NCBI GenBank assembly: GCA_002483365.1
Contig: DLHT01000017.1
Span: 1-35,175 of the forward strand
Origin: Cellvibrio sp. UBA7661
GTDB taxonomy: Bacteria > Pseudomonadota > Gammaproteobacteria > Pseudomonadales > Cellvibrionaceae
DNA: 35,175 nt
Reading direction: 5' to 3'
The notes beneath the pieces were generated by a model that saw only the letters and a program-made list of their open reading frames with translations, was not told the origin of the DNA and ran no database searches. Shown here in pieces: positions 1 to 7,745 of the stretch; position 1 is the first letter of the stretch; the number at the start of each line of letters is the position of its first letter. The translations under genes and the position numbers were made by a program.

Positions 1-44
1 GTTTTTCTACGGCTTCGTTATAGGCACAAAACAAGGAGTTAAAA

Positions 45-359
45 ATGAACAATATCGTAACTTGCAGTTCCCTTGATGAAGTTCGTTCAAATATCGATGC
101 TATCGACCAAAAAATTGTTAACCTAATTGCTCAGCGTGGCGGCTTTGTTATGCAAGCCGCTCGCTTCAAAAAGACAACCGAAGACGTTAAAGCGCCCCAG
201 AGAGTCGAGCAAGTAATTTCAAAAGTACGCGCTCTTGCAGTTGAATCAGCAGCAAATCCCGACGTTACTGAAGCCGTTTATCGTGCAATGATTGCTGCTT
301 TCATAAATGCCGAGCTTGTAGAGCATTCATCTCTTGCAAGTAAAACGGTAAAATCATAA
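45..359 (+). CDS. Chorismate mutase type II / isochorismate pyruvate-lyase-like (AroQ/PchB family)
   Basis: A 104-residue all-helical protein of the AroQ fold. The residues that bind chorismate in this family can be picked out: Arg14 in the first helix (DEVRSNIDAID), Arg31, Lys42 in the ARFK motif and Arg53 in the APQRV motif. The ARFK...APxRV pattern is closer to PchB (isochorismate pyruvate lyase with weak mutase activity) than to the mutase domain of PheA. At the position of the active-site Gln of E. coli mutase and PchB there appears to be Glu90 (FINAEL), as in some eukaryotic mutases. The ATG has a strong ribosome binding site, AAGGAG at 33-38. No signal peptide, so cytoplasmic. Its partners upstream lie outside the window. 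Whether it makes prephenate or salicylate cannot be decided from sequence. Confidence 0.8.
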   Translation: MNNIVTCSSLDEVRSNIDAIDQKIVNLIAQRGGFVMQAARFKKTTEDVKAPQRVEQVISKVRALAVESAANPDVTEAVYRAMIAAFINAELVEHSSLASKTVKS

Positions 360-399
360 GTGCAGCATGTACATTGCATATTTTGTAATTCACAATTTT

Positions 400-428
400 T
401 AATTTTACTGCGCAAAATATTCTATAAT
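400..428 (+). promoter_or_regulatory. Candidate promoter for the transglutaminase/sdhB pair
   Basis: A perfect -10 hexamer TATAAT lies at 423-428 in the 126-base gap between the mutase gene and the next start. The -35 region around 400-405 is a poor match, so the box rests mainly on the -10. The surrounding gap is AT-rich. Confidence 0.4.
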
Positions 429-485
429 CCACAATGTAAGTTCTGCCGGTTAATATGGTGTTAATCGTAATAGGAAATTGAGATC

Positions 486-1094
486 GTGCATCAGTATCTT
501 GAGTCAACAGAATACATAGATTGGAAAGTGCCAGAGGTTTCGGCTAAAGCGAAGTTGCTGGCCGATGGTGCTGGAAGTGCTGAGATTATCGCAGAAAGGT
601 GCTTTATCTTCGTCCGGGATCAGATAAAGCATAGTTGGGATTATCAGTGCGGCCCTGTGACATGTAAGGCATCCGACGTTTTGAGACACGGAACGGGTTA
701 CTGCTATGCGAAGAGCCACCTGCTCGCGGCACTATTGCGTGCGAACGGTATTCCCGCCGGACTGTGTTATCAACGTCTGACCATTAACAATGATAAGCCG
801 CCGTTTTGTTTGCACGGTTTAAATGCGGTGTACTTTGAAAATCATGGGTGGTACCGAATTGATGCCAGAGGAAACAAGGAGGGCGTATCGGCTGACTTTT
901 GTCCTCCGATTGAGAAATTAGCATTCTCAATAATCTCTGATGGTGAGGCAGATCTTCCAGAGATATGGGCAGAACCTATAGCGCCTGTTGTTGAGGTGCT
1001 TTTATCAAAAAAGACTTATCGTGAGGTGGCGGATAATCTGCCGGATATTCAGTTGACCAGGGGCAACAAAACAGCGCACGCGACAAGTGGGTGA
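486..1094 (+). CDS. Transglutaminase-like (papain-fold) cytoplasmic protein
   Basis: A 202-residue protein of the bacterial transglutaminase-like superfamily. The catalytic triad is visible in order: Cys73 in GTGYCYAKSHL, His110 in CLHGLNAVYF and Asp126 in WYRIDARGN. Family members act as proteases, peptide N-glycanases, amidases or amide synthases, so the substrate is open. There is no signal peptide or membrane segment. The start is GTG at 486, preceded by TAGGAA; no ATG lies nearby in frame. It ends 65 bases before the sdhB-like gene on the same strand and may share a transcript with it. The fold is clear; the function is not. Confidence 0.75.
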   Translation: MHQYLESTEYIDWKVPEVSAKAKLLADGAGSAEIIAERCFIFVRDQIKHSWDYQCGPVTCKASDVLRHGTGYCYAKSHLLAALLRANGIPAGLCYQRLTINNDKPPFCLHGLNAVYFENHGWYRIDARGNKEGVSADFCPPIEKLAFSIISDGEADLPEIWAEPIAPVVEVLLSKKTYREVADNLPDIQLTRGNKTAHATSG

Positions 1095-1159
1095 ATACGG
1101 CAAGCATCCCGGGTTACCCATCAACTTCGTGTTGCTTCACAGTGAAGGGAGGAGAGTTC

Positions 1160-1867
1160 ATGATCAATGTCCAAATATATCGGTACAACCCTGAACAAGA
1201 TGCTTCGCCTTACATGCAGTCTCTATCGCTCCCTAAAGAGTTTCGCAATCGAATGGTTCTGGATGCTTTGGAATATCTTCGAGAAAGAGATACAAGCTTG
1301 GCATATCGACGCTCATGTCGCGAGGGGGTTTGTGGTTCAGACGGAATGAATATTAATGGCAAGAACTGGCTGGCCTGTATAAAACCTGTTGGGGAAGCTA
1401 TCGGCACCTCTAACACGCTGATTATCAGACCTCTCCCTGGTATGCCTGTCATTCGCGATCTTGTTGTAGATCAAACCCTGTTTTTCGAACAATATAAGCG
1501 TGTGAGACCTTGGCTTATTAACGAGGATGTTCCGCCTGCAATCGAAAGGATGCAGTCCCCGGAGGAGCGGGAACAGCTTGATGGATTGTATGAATGTATA
1601 CTCTGTGGATGTTGTACATCGCAATGCCCTTCCTGGTGGTGGAATCCTGAAAAATATTTGGGGCCGTCTGCCTTATTACAATCGTTACGATTTCTTCTTG
1701 ATAGTCGTGATCAAGCGCGAGATGGGCGATTAAGTGATCTTGATGATCCATTTAGTCTCTTCCGCTGTCGAAGTATCGGAAACTGTTCTTGGGTATGCCC
1801 TAAGGGGCTTAATCCTATGGCTGCAATTGGCAGAATTCGGCGTGAATTAATGCGTGAACCCATTTGA
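1160..1867 (+). CDS. sdhB: Succinate dehydrogenase/fumarate reductase iron-sulfur subunit, orphan copy
   Basis: A 235-residue SdhB (E. coli SdhB is 238). The [2Fe-2S] ligands are Cys53, Cys58, Asp61 and Cys73, with the Asp that E. coli SdhB also uses. The CILCGCC...CP segment (146-156) and Cys203, Cys209 and Cys213 supply the [4Fe-4S] and [3Fe-4S] clusters. All ligands are intact, so it should still carry electrons. The ATG at 1160 is chosen over an upstream one at 1091 because GGGAGGAG (1147-1154) sits just ahead and the shorter protein matches the family. The oddity is context: no flavoprotein (SdhA) or membrane anchor (SdhC/D) gene is within the window, and the neighbours are a transglutaminase-like protein and a chorismate mutase. 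It may be a second paralogue serving another flavoprotein, or a displaced subunit. Confidence 0.9.
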   Translation: MINVQIYRYNPEQDASPYMQSLSLPKEFRNRMVLDALEYLRERDTSLAYRRSCREGVCGSDGMNINGKNWLACIKPVGEAIGTSNTLIIRPLPGMPVIRDLVVDQTLFFEQYKRVRPWLINEDVPPAIERMQSPEEREQLDGLYECILCGCCTSQCPSWWWNPEKYLGPSALLQSLRFLLDSRDQARDGRLSDLDDPFSLFRCRSIGNCSWVCPKGLNPMAAIGRIRRELMREPI

Positions 1868-2026
1868 TGAAATAAAAAATGACATGCCAGATTATTTTCC
1901 TGCCGAATTATTTCTTGCGTGCAGGTCATAAGCGAAAATGTCTTGTGTTTATCCATAATAAAAAGTTGATACCAAATACATCCCTTTAAAAAATTATTAT
2001 AAAAACGGCGAAATCATGATTGGGTT

Positions 2027-2053
2027 AACGTGACTTTTTGCGAGTATCACGTT
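2027..2053. repeat. Inverted repeat upstream of the secreted hydrolase
   Basis: AACGTGA (2027-2033) and TCACGTT (2047-2053) are perfect inverted copies 13 bases apart, 42 bases before the ATG at 2095. They could be an operator or a leader hairpin. The rest of the 227-base gap after sdhB is AT-rich, without a clear terminator or promoter. Confidence 0.4.
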
Positions 2054-2094
2054 GGCTTCATCTTAATTATTAAACCTGACTTTAGGGAAACACC

Positions 2095-2988
2095 ATGAAG
2101 GCAATTAGTTATACCTTTTTGTGCTTATTATTGTTATCTGCACCATCGTTTGCTCAAACAGTTGAATCAAGGGTTGTTGAAAGCGGAGGCAGCGGTAAAT
2201 ATAGCGCTATCATGCTTAAAGACGCTTCATTACCTACTCACACGATTTTCAGGCCAAACAATATCGATAAATTTACCGGCAGAAAAAGCTTGCCGTTAAT
2301 TGTGTGGGGGAATGGTGCTTGTTTTGACTCCCCTTGGGAGCACGTCAATTTTTTAAATGAAATTGCATCACAAGGGTATGTGGTGATTGCGACGGGTTTT
2401 ATCCCGAAAGAAACCGGTGAGCAAGTTAAAGAGCGATCAACATCAGCAAAATTGCGTGCTGCAATTGATTGGGCTGTTGCACAGAACACTAATAAAAGCA
2501 GCAACTACTTCAAGAAAATCGACACTAAAAATATCGCTGTAGCAGGTATGTCATGCGGTGGCTTGCAAGCATTGGAAGTGGCAGATGATCCTAGAATTAA
2601 AACGTTGGTAGTAGCGAACAGCGGAATTTTCATTGATGCTGTGCGTGGCAATGCAATGCCGATGATGCCGCAGCTAATAAAAGATGATCTTAAAAAAATC
2701 CATACCCCAACACTTTACCTGCTCGGTGGCCCTTCCGATATCGCCTATAAAAACGGCATGGATGATGTAGAAAAAATTAACCATGTTCCGGTATTTGTCG
2801 GCAATTTGGATGTAGGGCATGGCGGCACCTATGCCCAACCGTTCGGTGGGGATTTCGCCAAAGTGGCAACCGAGTGGTTTAACTGGCAGTTGAAAGGTGA
2901 CAAAAAAGCGAAGAAATTCTTTACCGGCAATCCACCGGGTATTTCCAGCATGCAAGGGTGGACATTCGCCAAAAAGAATATGCGATAA
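2095..2988 (+). CDS. Secreted alpha/beta hydrolase (dienelactone hydrolase/cutinase-like)
   Basis: A 297-residue protein with a clean Sec signal peptide (hydrophobic core, cleavage near FA-Q at residue 20/21). The alpha/beta-hydrolase fold is shown by the nucleophile elbow GMSCG with Ser153, an acid candidate Asp215 in GGPSD, and His242 in DVGHGG. A WGNGACFD segment near residue 71 fits the oxyanion-hole strand. The overall pattern resembles bacterial lipase/cutinase-like and dienelactone-hydrolase-like exported esterases, but the substrate cannot be told. The start has AGGGAAA about 7 bases ahead. A lipoprotein gene follows after 95 bases on the same strand. Confidence 0.75.
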   Translation: MKAISYTFLCLLLLSAPSFAQTVESRVVESGGSGKYSAIMLKDASLPTHTIFRPNNIDKFTGRKSLPLIVWGNGACFDSPWEHVNFLNEIASQGYVVIATGFIPKETGEQVKERSTSAKLRAAIDWAVAQNTNKSSNYFKKIDTKNIAVAGMSCGGLQALEVADDPRIKTLVVANSGIFIDAVRGNAMPMMPQLIKDDLKKIHTPTLYLLGGPSDIAYKNGMDDVEKINHVPVFVGNLDVGHGGTYAQPFGGDFAKVATEWFNWQLKGDKKAKKFFTGNPPGISSMQGWTFAKKNMR

Positions 2989-3083
2989 CCTGTCGCACCT
3001 TATATAAAAAACAGTTTTTTTCTCGATAAAACATAAACGTTTTGTCTGTTTTAAAAAATAGTCAACGTATCAAGGGAATTGCT

Positions 3084-3794
3084 ATGAAGAATGTTCATTT
3101 ATCTTTTTTACAGATCAAAACGTTAATGACGGTGTTAATGCTGGTGTGGGGGTTGATGGCTTGTTCCCAAAAACCTTCACTCACAGTTTCGCTTGTGCCT
3201 GTTGTTCCCGAGTCCATGGCGTTGAGTGATTTGGCAGATATAGATTGGTATTTGCCAAGTGGTAACAGTGGTGAGGCTTTGGCAAAAGGCGAGATTATTT
3301 CTTACGACCGCAAAGCCGGTGCTGGTTATATCAAAGGTGTCACTGCCCAGCTTGCAGATGAACAAACACTCGGGTTTACGGGCGTTACTACTTATTCATG
3401 GAAGGGCGGCGAACGTTTTAAAAATACCACCAGCGCGCCAGTTGCCATCAGTATGTTATTTGCGGCAACAACAACGCCGGGTAACTTTACGGTATCTGCC
3501 ACAATTCCACAGGATAATGTTTATCTTGTTATCCACGGAAGTTGTATTGGTATTGTTGCAAACGTCGAGGCAAAACTGGAACAACAAGTCGCCCAACGAG
3601 AATTACACTGCGAAAGTGATGATGATTTAAAAGATCAGCCGTGGACTTATCAAGTACAAGTGCAGAATGCAAAGGGGAAAGAGGTGGTGCTTGTTATTAG
3701 CAATCTTGATGCTGAATATAATTTACCGGGGTTGACCATCAGTGCGGTGATGATGAGTAGCCAGCCATTAATTACACCTAATCACGCCAAATGA
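3084..3794 (+). CDS. Putative lipoprotein of unknown function
   Basis: Not recognised. The 236-residue product begins with a lipoprotein signal: a charged start, a hydrophobic stretch (about residues 11-25) and the lipobox LMAC, giving a lipidated Cys. The residue after Cys is Ser, which by the usual rule favours the outer membrane. The mature part is rich in beta-strand-like segments, with two further cysteines (SCIG and HCES) that could form a disulfide. The ATG at 3084 is preferred over 3042 because it has CAAGGGAA ahead and puts the signal peptide at the N-terminus. It lies 95 bases after the secreted hydrolase gene and may be co-transcribed with it. Confidence 0.65.
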   Translation: MKNVHLSFLQIKTLMTVLMLVWGLMACSQKPSLTVSLVPVVPESMALSDLADIDWYLPSGNSGEALAKGEIISYDRKAGAGYIKGVTAQLADEQTLGFTGVTTYSWKGGERFKNTTSAPVAISMLFAATTTPGNFTVSATIPQDNVYLVIHGSCIGIVANVEAKLEQQVAQRELHCESDDDLKDQPWTYQVQVQNAKGKEVVLVISNLDAEYNLPGLTISAVMMSSQPLITPNHAK

Positions 3795-3822
3795 GACATT
3801 GCATCATTTGATTGGGTTTTTT
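3788..3822 (+). terminator. Rho-independent terminator after the lipoprotein gene
   Basis: CAAATGA (3788-3794) pairs with TCATTTG (3804-3810) across a 9-base loop. A T-run follows at 3817-3822. The stem contains the stop codon of the lipoprotein gene and separates it from polB. Confidence 0.5.
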
Positions 3823-3839
3823 CTATCTATCAGCGCTGA

Positions 3840-3868
3840 TTGCGCGCACCTACCATCTGCGGGATAAT
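3840..3868 (+). promoter_or_regulatory. Predicted sigma70 promoter of polB
   Basis: TTGCGC (3840-3845) and GATAAT (3863-3868) are separated by 17 bases. Transcription would start near 3875, about 27 bases before the ATG at 3902. This supports the 3902 start, because the longer reading frame from 3812 would begin upstream of the promoter. Confidence 0.6.
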
Positions 3869-3869
3869 G

Positions 3870-3885
3870 CTGGTTGCTTAACCAG
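3870..3885. promoter_or_regulatory. LexA-like operator at polB
   Basis: CTGGTTGCTTAACCAG is a 16-base inverted repeat (6-base arms, perfect) with the CTG-N10-CAG frame of gammaproteobacterial LexA boxes. It sits just downstream of the predicted -10, over the transcription start. It departs from the usual CTGT-N8-ACAG at the fourth base of each arm. E. coli polB (dinA) is a known SOS gene, which makes the location meaningful. Confidence 0.45.
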
Positions 3886-3901
3886 TGTTGTCCCGTGCGC
3901 T

Positions 3902-6283
3902 ATGACCAATGCCTTTTTATTGACCCGCCAGTGGCGCGATACCCGTGAGGGTGTGGTGCTGGATTTATGGTGGGCGACAGAAACGGGCAGTTGTTGGACT
4001 CAAATAACGGGCCAGACGGTGGTGTTCTTTGTATTGCGCGAGCAGACTCAGCTCATCCAGCAATTGCTTAAAACTTTACGCCACTGGCATATGGCAGAAG
4101 TTGAATTAAAAAACTTTCATAACAAAACAGTGAATGCACTGTATTTCCGCCAGCACCGTATTGCGCGCGATGCGCAGATTATTTTGCAGCAACAAGACAT
4201 TCCTTTCTGGGAAGCAGATATTCGCCCGCCTGAACGGTTTTTAATGGAGCGTTTTATTACTGCTGCTGCACAAATCGATTTTCCTGTAAACCCATTTCCT
4301 ATTATCAATCCAAAGCTGGCTCCGGTGGAGGATGCTCTGTGGCGGCCTGCATTAAAAATGTTGTCGCTCGATATCGAAACATCGATGGATGCGAAGCAGC
4401 TTTATTCAATTGGTGTCTGGTGCGATGCAGGGAAGAAGGTATTTATGGTGGGAGAGGGCGTTAATACTGAAACGGTGATTTTTTGTGCCGATGCCAAACA
4501 CTGTTTGTTAGTTTTTTTTGAATTTTTCCGCACAGCTGATCCGGATATTGTGATTGGTTGGAGTGTCGTACAGTTTGATTTACTGGTGCTGGAAAACATC
4601 TGCAAAAGCCTGAATATGGAGCTGCAGTTAGGGCGCGCAAACCAAAGCATTCATTGGCGACATGATGATGCCGATACTGGTCGCAGTTATGTAGTGATCC
4701 CCGGACGGGTTGCACTGGATGGTATCGAGTTATTAAAAGCAGCGAATTATCGTTATGACAGTTATTCATTGCAGAATATTGCGGAAGAATTATTGGGCGA
4801 GGGAAAGTTAATTAGCGGTAACGATCGCGCTGATGACATTACTTATTTATTTAACCATGACAAGCTTGCGCTAGCGGACTATAACCTGCGCGACTGTGAG
4901 TTGGTGTGGAAAATTTTCCAGCAACAACAATTGTTGAATTTTGCGATGGAGCGCAGCCAGCTGACAGGCTTGCTGTTAGACCGTATTGGCGGTTCGGTGG
5001 CGGCATTTGAATATTTATATTTGCCACGCTTGCACCGGCGCGGTTATATCGCGCCCAACCTGGGTGAACTGGAATCGGATATTTATAGCCCGGGTGGTTA
5101 TGTCATGGATTCCCGTCCGGGCATTTATGACAATGTATTAGTGCTGGATTTTAAAAGTCTGTATCCGAGCATTATGCGTACGTTTTTAATTGATCCTTGT
5201 GCGTTTTGGTTGGCGCAACACCAACAATTGCCTGCAGAGCAAATTGTGCCGGGTTTTAATGGTGCTTATTTTGCGCGTGAATGGCATATCCTGCCCAATA
5301 TTATTGAGCAGTTATCGGCTGCGCGAGACCGCGCCAAACAGCATAAAAATGCACCGCTATCCCACGCCATCAAAATTATTATGAATTCATTTTATGGTGT
5401 GCTGGGTTCGACCGGCTGCCGCTTTTTTGATCCTCGCGTCAGCAGTTCAATTACGATGCGCGGGCATGACATTATCCAGCGCAGCCGCGATTGGATTGAG
5501 CAGCAAGGTTATGCGGTAATTTATGGCGATACTGACTCGCTGTTTGTGTGGTTGGAAAATAATTGTGTTGGAAAAAAGCCAAAAGACACAGCCCAATGTA
5601 ATGCCATTGGCAAACGCCTTGCGAAAGAATTAAACCAGTGGTGGCAGAAAACCTTACTGGATGAGTTTGCGATTAACAGCGCGCTGGAAATCCAATATGA
5701 GACACATTATTTACGTTTTTTAATGCCGACGATGCGGGGATCGGAGTTGGGGACTAAAAAACGTTATGCCGGTTTGGTAGAGAATAATGGCAAGCGTGAA
5801 ATGGTATTTAAAGGGCTGGAAAATGTCCGTACCGATTGGACACAGATCGCCAAAGATTTTCAGGCGGAGCTGTACCGCAAAGTTTTTGCCGGTGAAGACT
5901 ATCTGGATTTTGTGCGCACCACTAACGATGAAGTCTTGGCTGGCAAGCGCGATCTGCAGTTGATTTATCGCAAACGCTTGCGTCGCCATTTACATGAGTA
6001 TCAAAAAAATGTGCCGCCGCATGTGCAAGCCGCACGCAAGTATGTGCAACTGACGGGTGAATCGCTTCGCCGCGGCGATTGGATCAGTTATGTGATTACC
6101 AGTAATGGCCCGGAACCGGTCGGCCGTTATGACGTGGATATGAACATGCGCCAAAGCCCGATCGATTATCAACACTATGTGGATAAACAATTAACGCCGG
6201 TTGCAGACAGTATTTTGCATTTTATGAATGAGTCGTTGGGGCAATTAGTCGATCAGCAGATGTCCTTATTTCAACAGTTGTGA
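3902..6283 (+). CDS. polB: DNA polymerase II (family B, SOS-associated)
   Basis: A 793-residue family B DNA polymerase (E. coli Pol II is 783), involved in replication restart and repair at damaged DNA. The 3'-5' exonuclease comes first: Exo I DIE (157-159), Exo II ending FD (225-226) and Exo III YNLRD (327-331). The polymerase follows: motif A DFKSLYPS (416-423), motif B KIIMNSFYG (491-499) and motif C YGDTDS (541-546), then a KKRYAG motif. All catalytic acids are present. The Asn usually found in Exo II is Ser221 here (IGWSVVQFD). ATG 3902 is chosen from the length match and the promoter at 3840-3868; no strong ribosome binding site is seen. A LexA-like palindrome suggests SOS control. Confidence 0.95.
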   Translation: MTNAFLLTRQWRDTREGVVLDLWWATETGSCWTQITGQTVVFFVLREQTQLIQQLLKTLRHWHMAEVELKNFHNKTVNALYFRQHRIARDAQIILQQQDIPFWEADIRPPERFLMERFITAAAQIDFPVNPFPIINPKLAPVEDALWRPALKMLSLDIETSMDAKQLYSIGVWCDAGKKVFMVGEGVNTETVIFCADAKHCLLVFFEFFRTADPDIVIGWSVVQFDLLVLENICKSLNMELQLGRANQSIHWRHDDADTGRSYVVIPGRVALDGIELLKAANYRYDSYSLQNIAEELLGEGKLISGNDRADDITYLFNHDKLALADYNLRDCELVWKIFQQQQLLNFAMERSQLTGLLLDRIGGSVAAFEYLYLPRLHRRGYIAPNLGELESDIYSPGGYVMDSRPGIYDNVLVLDFKSLYPSIMRTFLIDPCAFWLAQHQQLPAEQIVPGFNGAYFAREWHILPNIIEQLSAARDRAKQHKNAPLSHAIKIIMNSFYGVLGSTGCRFFDPRVSSSITMRGHDIIQRSRDWIEQQGYAVIYGDTDSLFVWLENNCVGKKPKDTAQCNAIGKRLAKELNQWWQKTLLDEFAINSALEIQYETHYLRFLMPTMRGSELGTKKRYAGLVENNGKREMVFKGLENVRTDWTQIAKDFQAELYRKVFAGEDYLDFVRTTNDEVLAGKRDLQLIYRKRLRRHLHEYQKNVPPHVQAARKYVQLTGESLRRGDWISYVITSNGPEPVGRYDVDMNMRQSPIDYQHYVDKQLTPVADSILHFMNESLGQLVDQQMSLFQQL

Positions 6284-6338
6284 TTGGCGAGCGCTTCGGG
6301 CTATAGTCCCTGTCCTTTTATTATTGACAGGTAACCCC

Positions 6339-6749
6339 ATGGCCGATATCGATGATGTGTTGGATTTGTTACGCGATTACAACGAACCCGTACCGGTTCC
6401 GCTGGATTTGCCCGATGAAGACAAGCTGGTCGAAATTGAAGAAGAGATTCTGTTGCCAATCCCGCGTGATGTGCGCACTTTTCTGCTAGAGGCAAGCGAC
6501 GTTGTATACGGTTCACTGGAGCCTGTTACCGCTGCCGATCCCAACTCCCACACCTATTTGCCGGAAGTGACGGCTACCGCATGGGCGATGGGCGTGCCGC
6601 GCCATTTATTGCCTATCTGTGAAGACAATGGCAGTTATTACTGCGCCGAGCCGGATGGCGAGATTTTGTTCTGGCGCGATGGCGACATGACCGATGAGAG
6701 CTGGCCCTCGATTTGGCATTGGATCCGCGATGTGTGGCTGGAATCCTGA
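6339..6749 (+). CDS. SMI1/KNR4 (SUKH)-like protein
   Basis: A 136-residue acidic protein. The pattern of a hydrophobic helix, an LPIPRDVRTFL segment, then EDNGSYYC, GEILFWRDG and a tryptophan-rich end (SWPSIWHWIRDVW) matches the SMI1/KNR4 or SUKH fold. Some family members are immunity proteins for polymorphic toxins, but no toxin gene adjoins this one, and solitary chromosomal copies are common, so no immunity role is claimed. The ATG at 6339 is preferred to an upstream start at 6324. It follows polB by 55 bases on the same strand. Confidence 0.65.
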   Translation: MADIDDVLDLLRDYNEPVPVPLDLPDEDKLVEIEEEILLPIPRDVRTFLLEASDVVYGSLEPVTAADPNSHTYLPEVTATAWAMGVPRHLLPICEDNGSYYCAEPDGEILFWRDGDMTDESWPSIWHWIRDVWLES

Positions 6750-6860
6750 TTGTTAGGCACGCATTCCTGAATGCCGGTAGATGTCGATAAGCTGCAATAA
6801 GTCACGAAAATGGATTTTGGTGACAGAGCCCCTGGTTTTGTTGGGCTACACTGAATCTCC

Positions 6861-6886
6861 CGGCTGGATTTTTTGAGCCGTTTTTT
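6861..6886 (+). terminator. Terminator-like hairpin between the SMI1-like gene and the lytic transglycosylase
   Basis: CGGCT (6861-6865) pairs with AGCCG (6876-6880), followed directly by TTTTTT (6881-6886). The stem is short, so this is modest evidence. It covers the TTG at 6873 that would otherwise be the longest start of the next gene, and so argues for a later start. Confidence 0.4.
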
Positions 6887-6911
6887 CCTGTTACGAATCG
6901 TGGTGTTTGCT

Positions 6912-7727
6912 GTGTGTAAAACCTGGTTGTCATTTACCTCCCTGATACTGGCGCTGGCCAGTGTTGGCGTATGGGCGGATGTGAAGACCGATATCGCCAC
7001 CGACAAAAGCGTGGGTGAGCCGACGCGTGAGGCAGCTCAGGAATCGAGTCTTGCTGACTTTGAGGCCCATGTCCGGCGGATTGCCGAGAAAACCGCAGCA
7101 GAAGAAAAAGCGCGCAAAGAGCAGGAGCGTTTGGAGGCCGAGGCCGCTGCCAGTAAACAACCTGCACAACCCTTCAAGTTTTTTAAGTATCGCAAAGATG
7201 GGGCGGTTGCCTATTCAGACCGTCAGCCGCGCAAGGCCGACTATGAAGTGATCGTGTATAACTCCTGTTATGCCTGTAACCCGCTATCGCGCGTGGACTG
7301 GCGTGCAACACGCTTGTATATGACCGAGTTTACTTACTCCATCAGTCAGGCCGCTCGCAAACACGGGGTTGATCCTTCGCTGGTGCGTGCGGTGATCCAT
7401 GCAGAATCCAACTTCAATCCTCTTGCCCGTTCGCGCAAAGGTGCTATGGGGTTGATGCAGTTGATGCCGGGTACCGCCAAAGATATGGGCGTGCGTGATA
7501 CATCGAACGCGGCGCAGAATATTGAGGGTGGAGTGAAGTATCTGGCGTGGCTGCTGGAACGGTTTGATGGCAACATCACACTGGCAACCGCGGCTTACAA
7601 TGCGGGCCCCGGTGCGGTCGAGCGCTACAAAGGTGTACCGCCCTATGAAGAAACCAAGACCTATGTGTTTCGGGTAAACATCCTGCACCAGCGCTACAAA
7701 ACCCAGTTGGCTCTGGCGCGCAATTAA
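6912..7727 (+). CDS. Secreted lytic transglycosylase (SLT domain) with DUF4124-like N-terminus
   Basis: A cell-wall enzyme that cleaves peptidoglycan glycan strands. From the GTG at 6912 it is 271 residues: a signal peptide (residues 1-22, cleavage near VWA-D), a charged coiled coil rich in Glu, Lys and Ala (about 50-82), a YRKDGAVAYSDRQP segment typical of DUF4124 (93-106), and an SLT domain from about residue 137. The catalytic Glu165 is in HAESNFNP; MGLMQLMPGTA and ATAAYNAGPGAV are the family signatures. No in-frame ATG precedes the domain. GTG 6912 is chosen over TTG 6873 because it gives a compact signal peptide and clears the hairpin at 6861-6886, but the start remains uncertain. Cys119 and Cys122 (SCYAC) could form a disulfide. 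Confidence 0.85.
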   Translation: MCKTWLSFTSLILALASVGVWADVKTDIATDKSVGEPTREAAQESSLADFEAHVRRIAEKTAAEEKARKEQERLEAEAAASKQPAQPFKFFKYRKDGAVAYSDRQPRKADYEVIVYNSCYACNPLSRVDWRATRLYMTEFTYSISQAARKHGVDPSLVRAVIHAESNFNPLARSRKGAMGLMQLMPGTAKDMGVRDTSNAAQNIEGGVKYLAWLLERFDGNITLATAAYNAGPGAVERYKGVPPYEETKTYVFRVNILHQRYKTQLALARN

Positions 7728-7745
7728 TTTATTCCTGTTTGATTT

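Noticed and set aside
6339..6749. Immunity gene of a polymorphic toxin system
   Set aside because: The SUKH-like fold alone is not enough; no toxin, Rhs or secretion gene is adjacent.
6873..6911. Upstream TTG start for the lytic transglycosylase
   Set aside because: It falls inside a terminator-like hairpin and would lengthen the signal peptide with two hydrophobic stretches.
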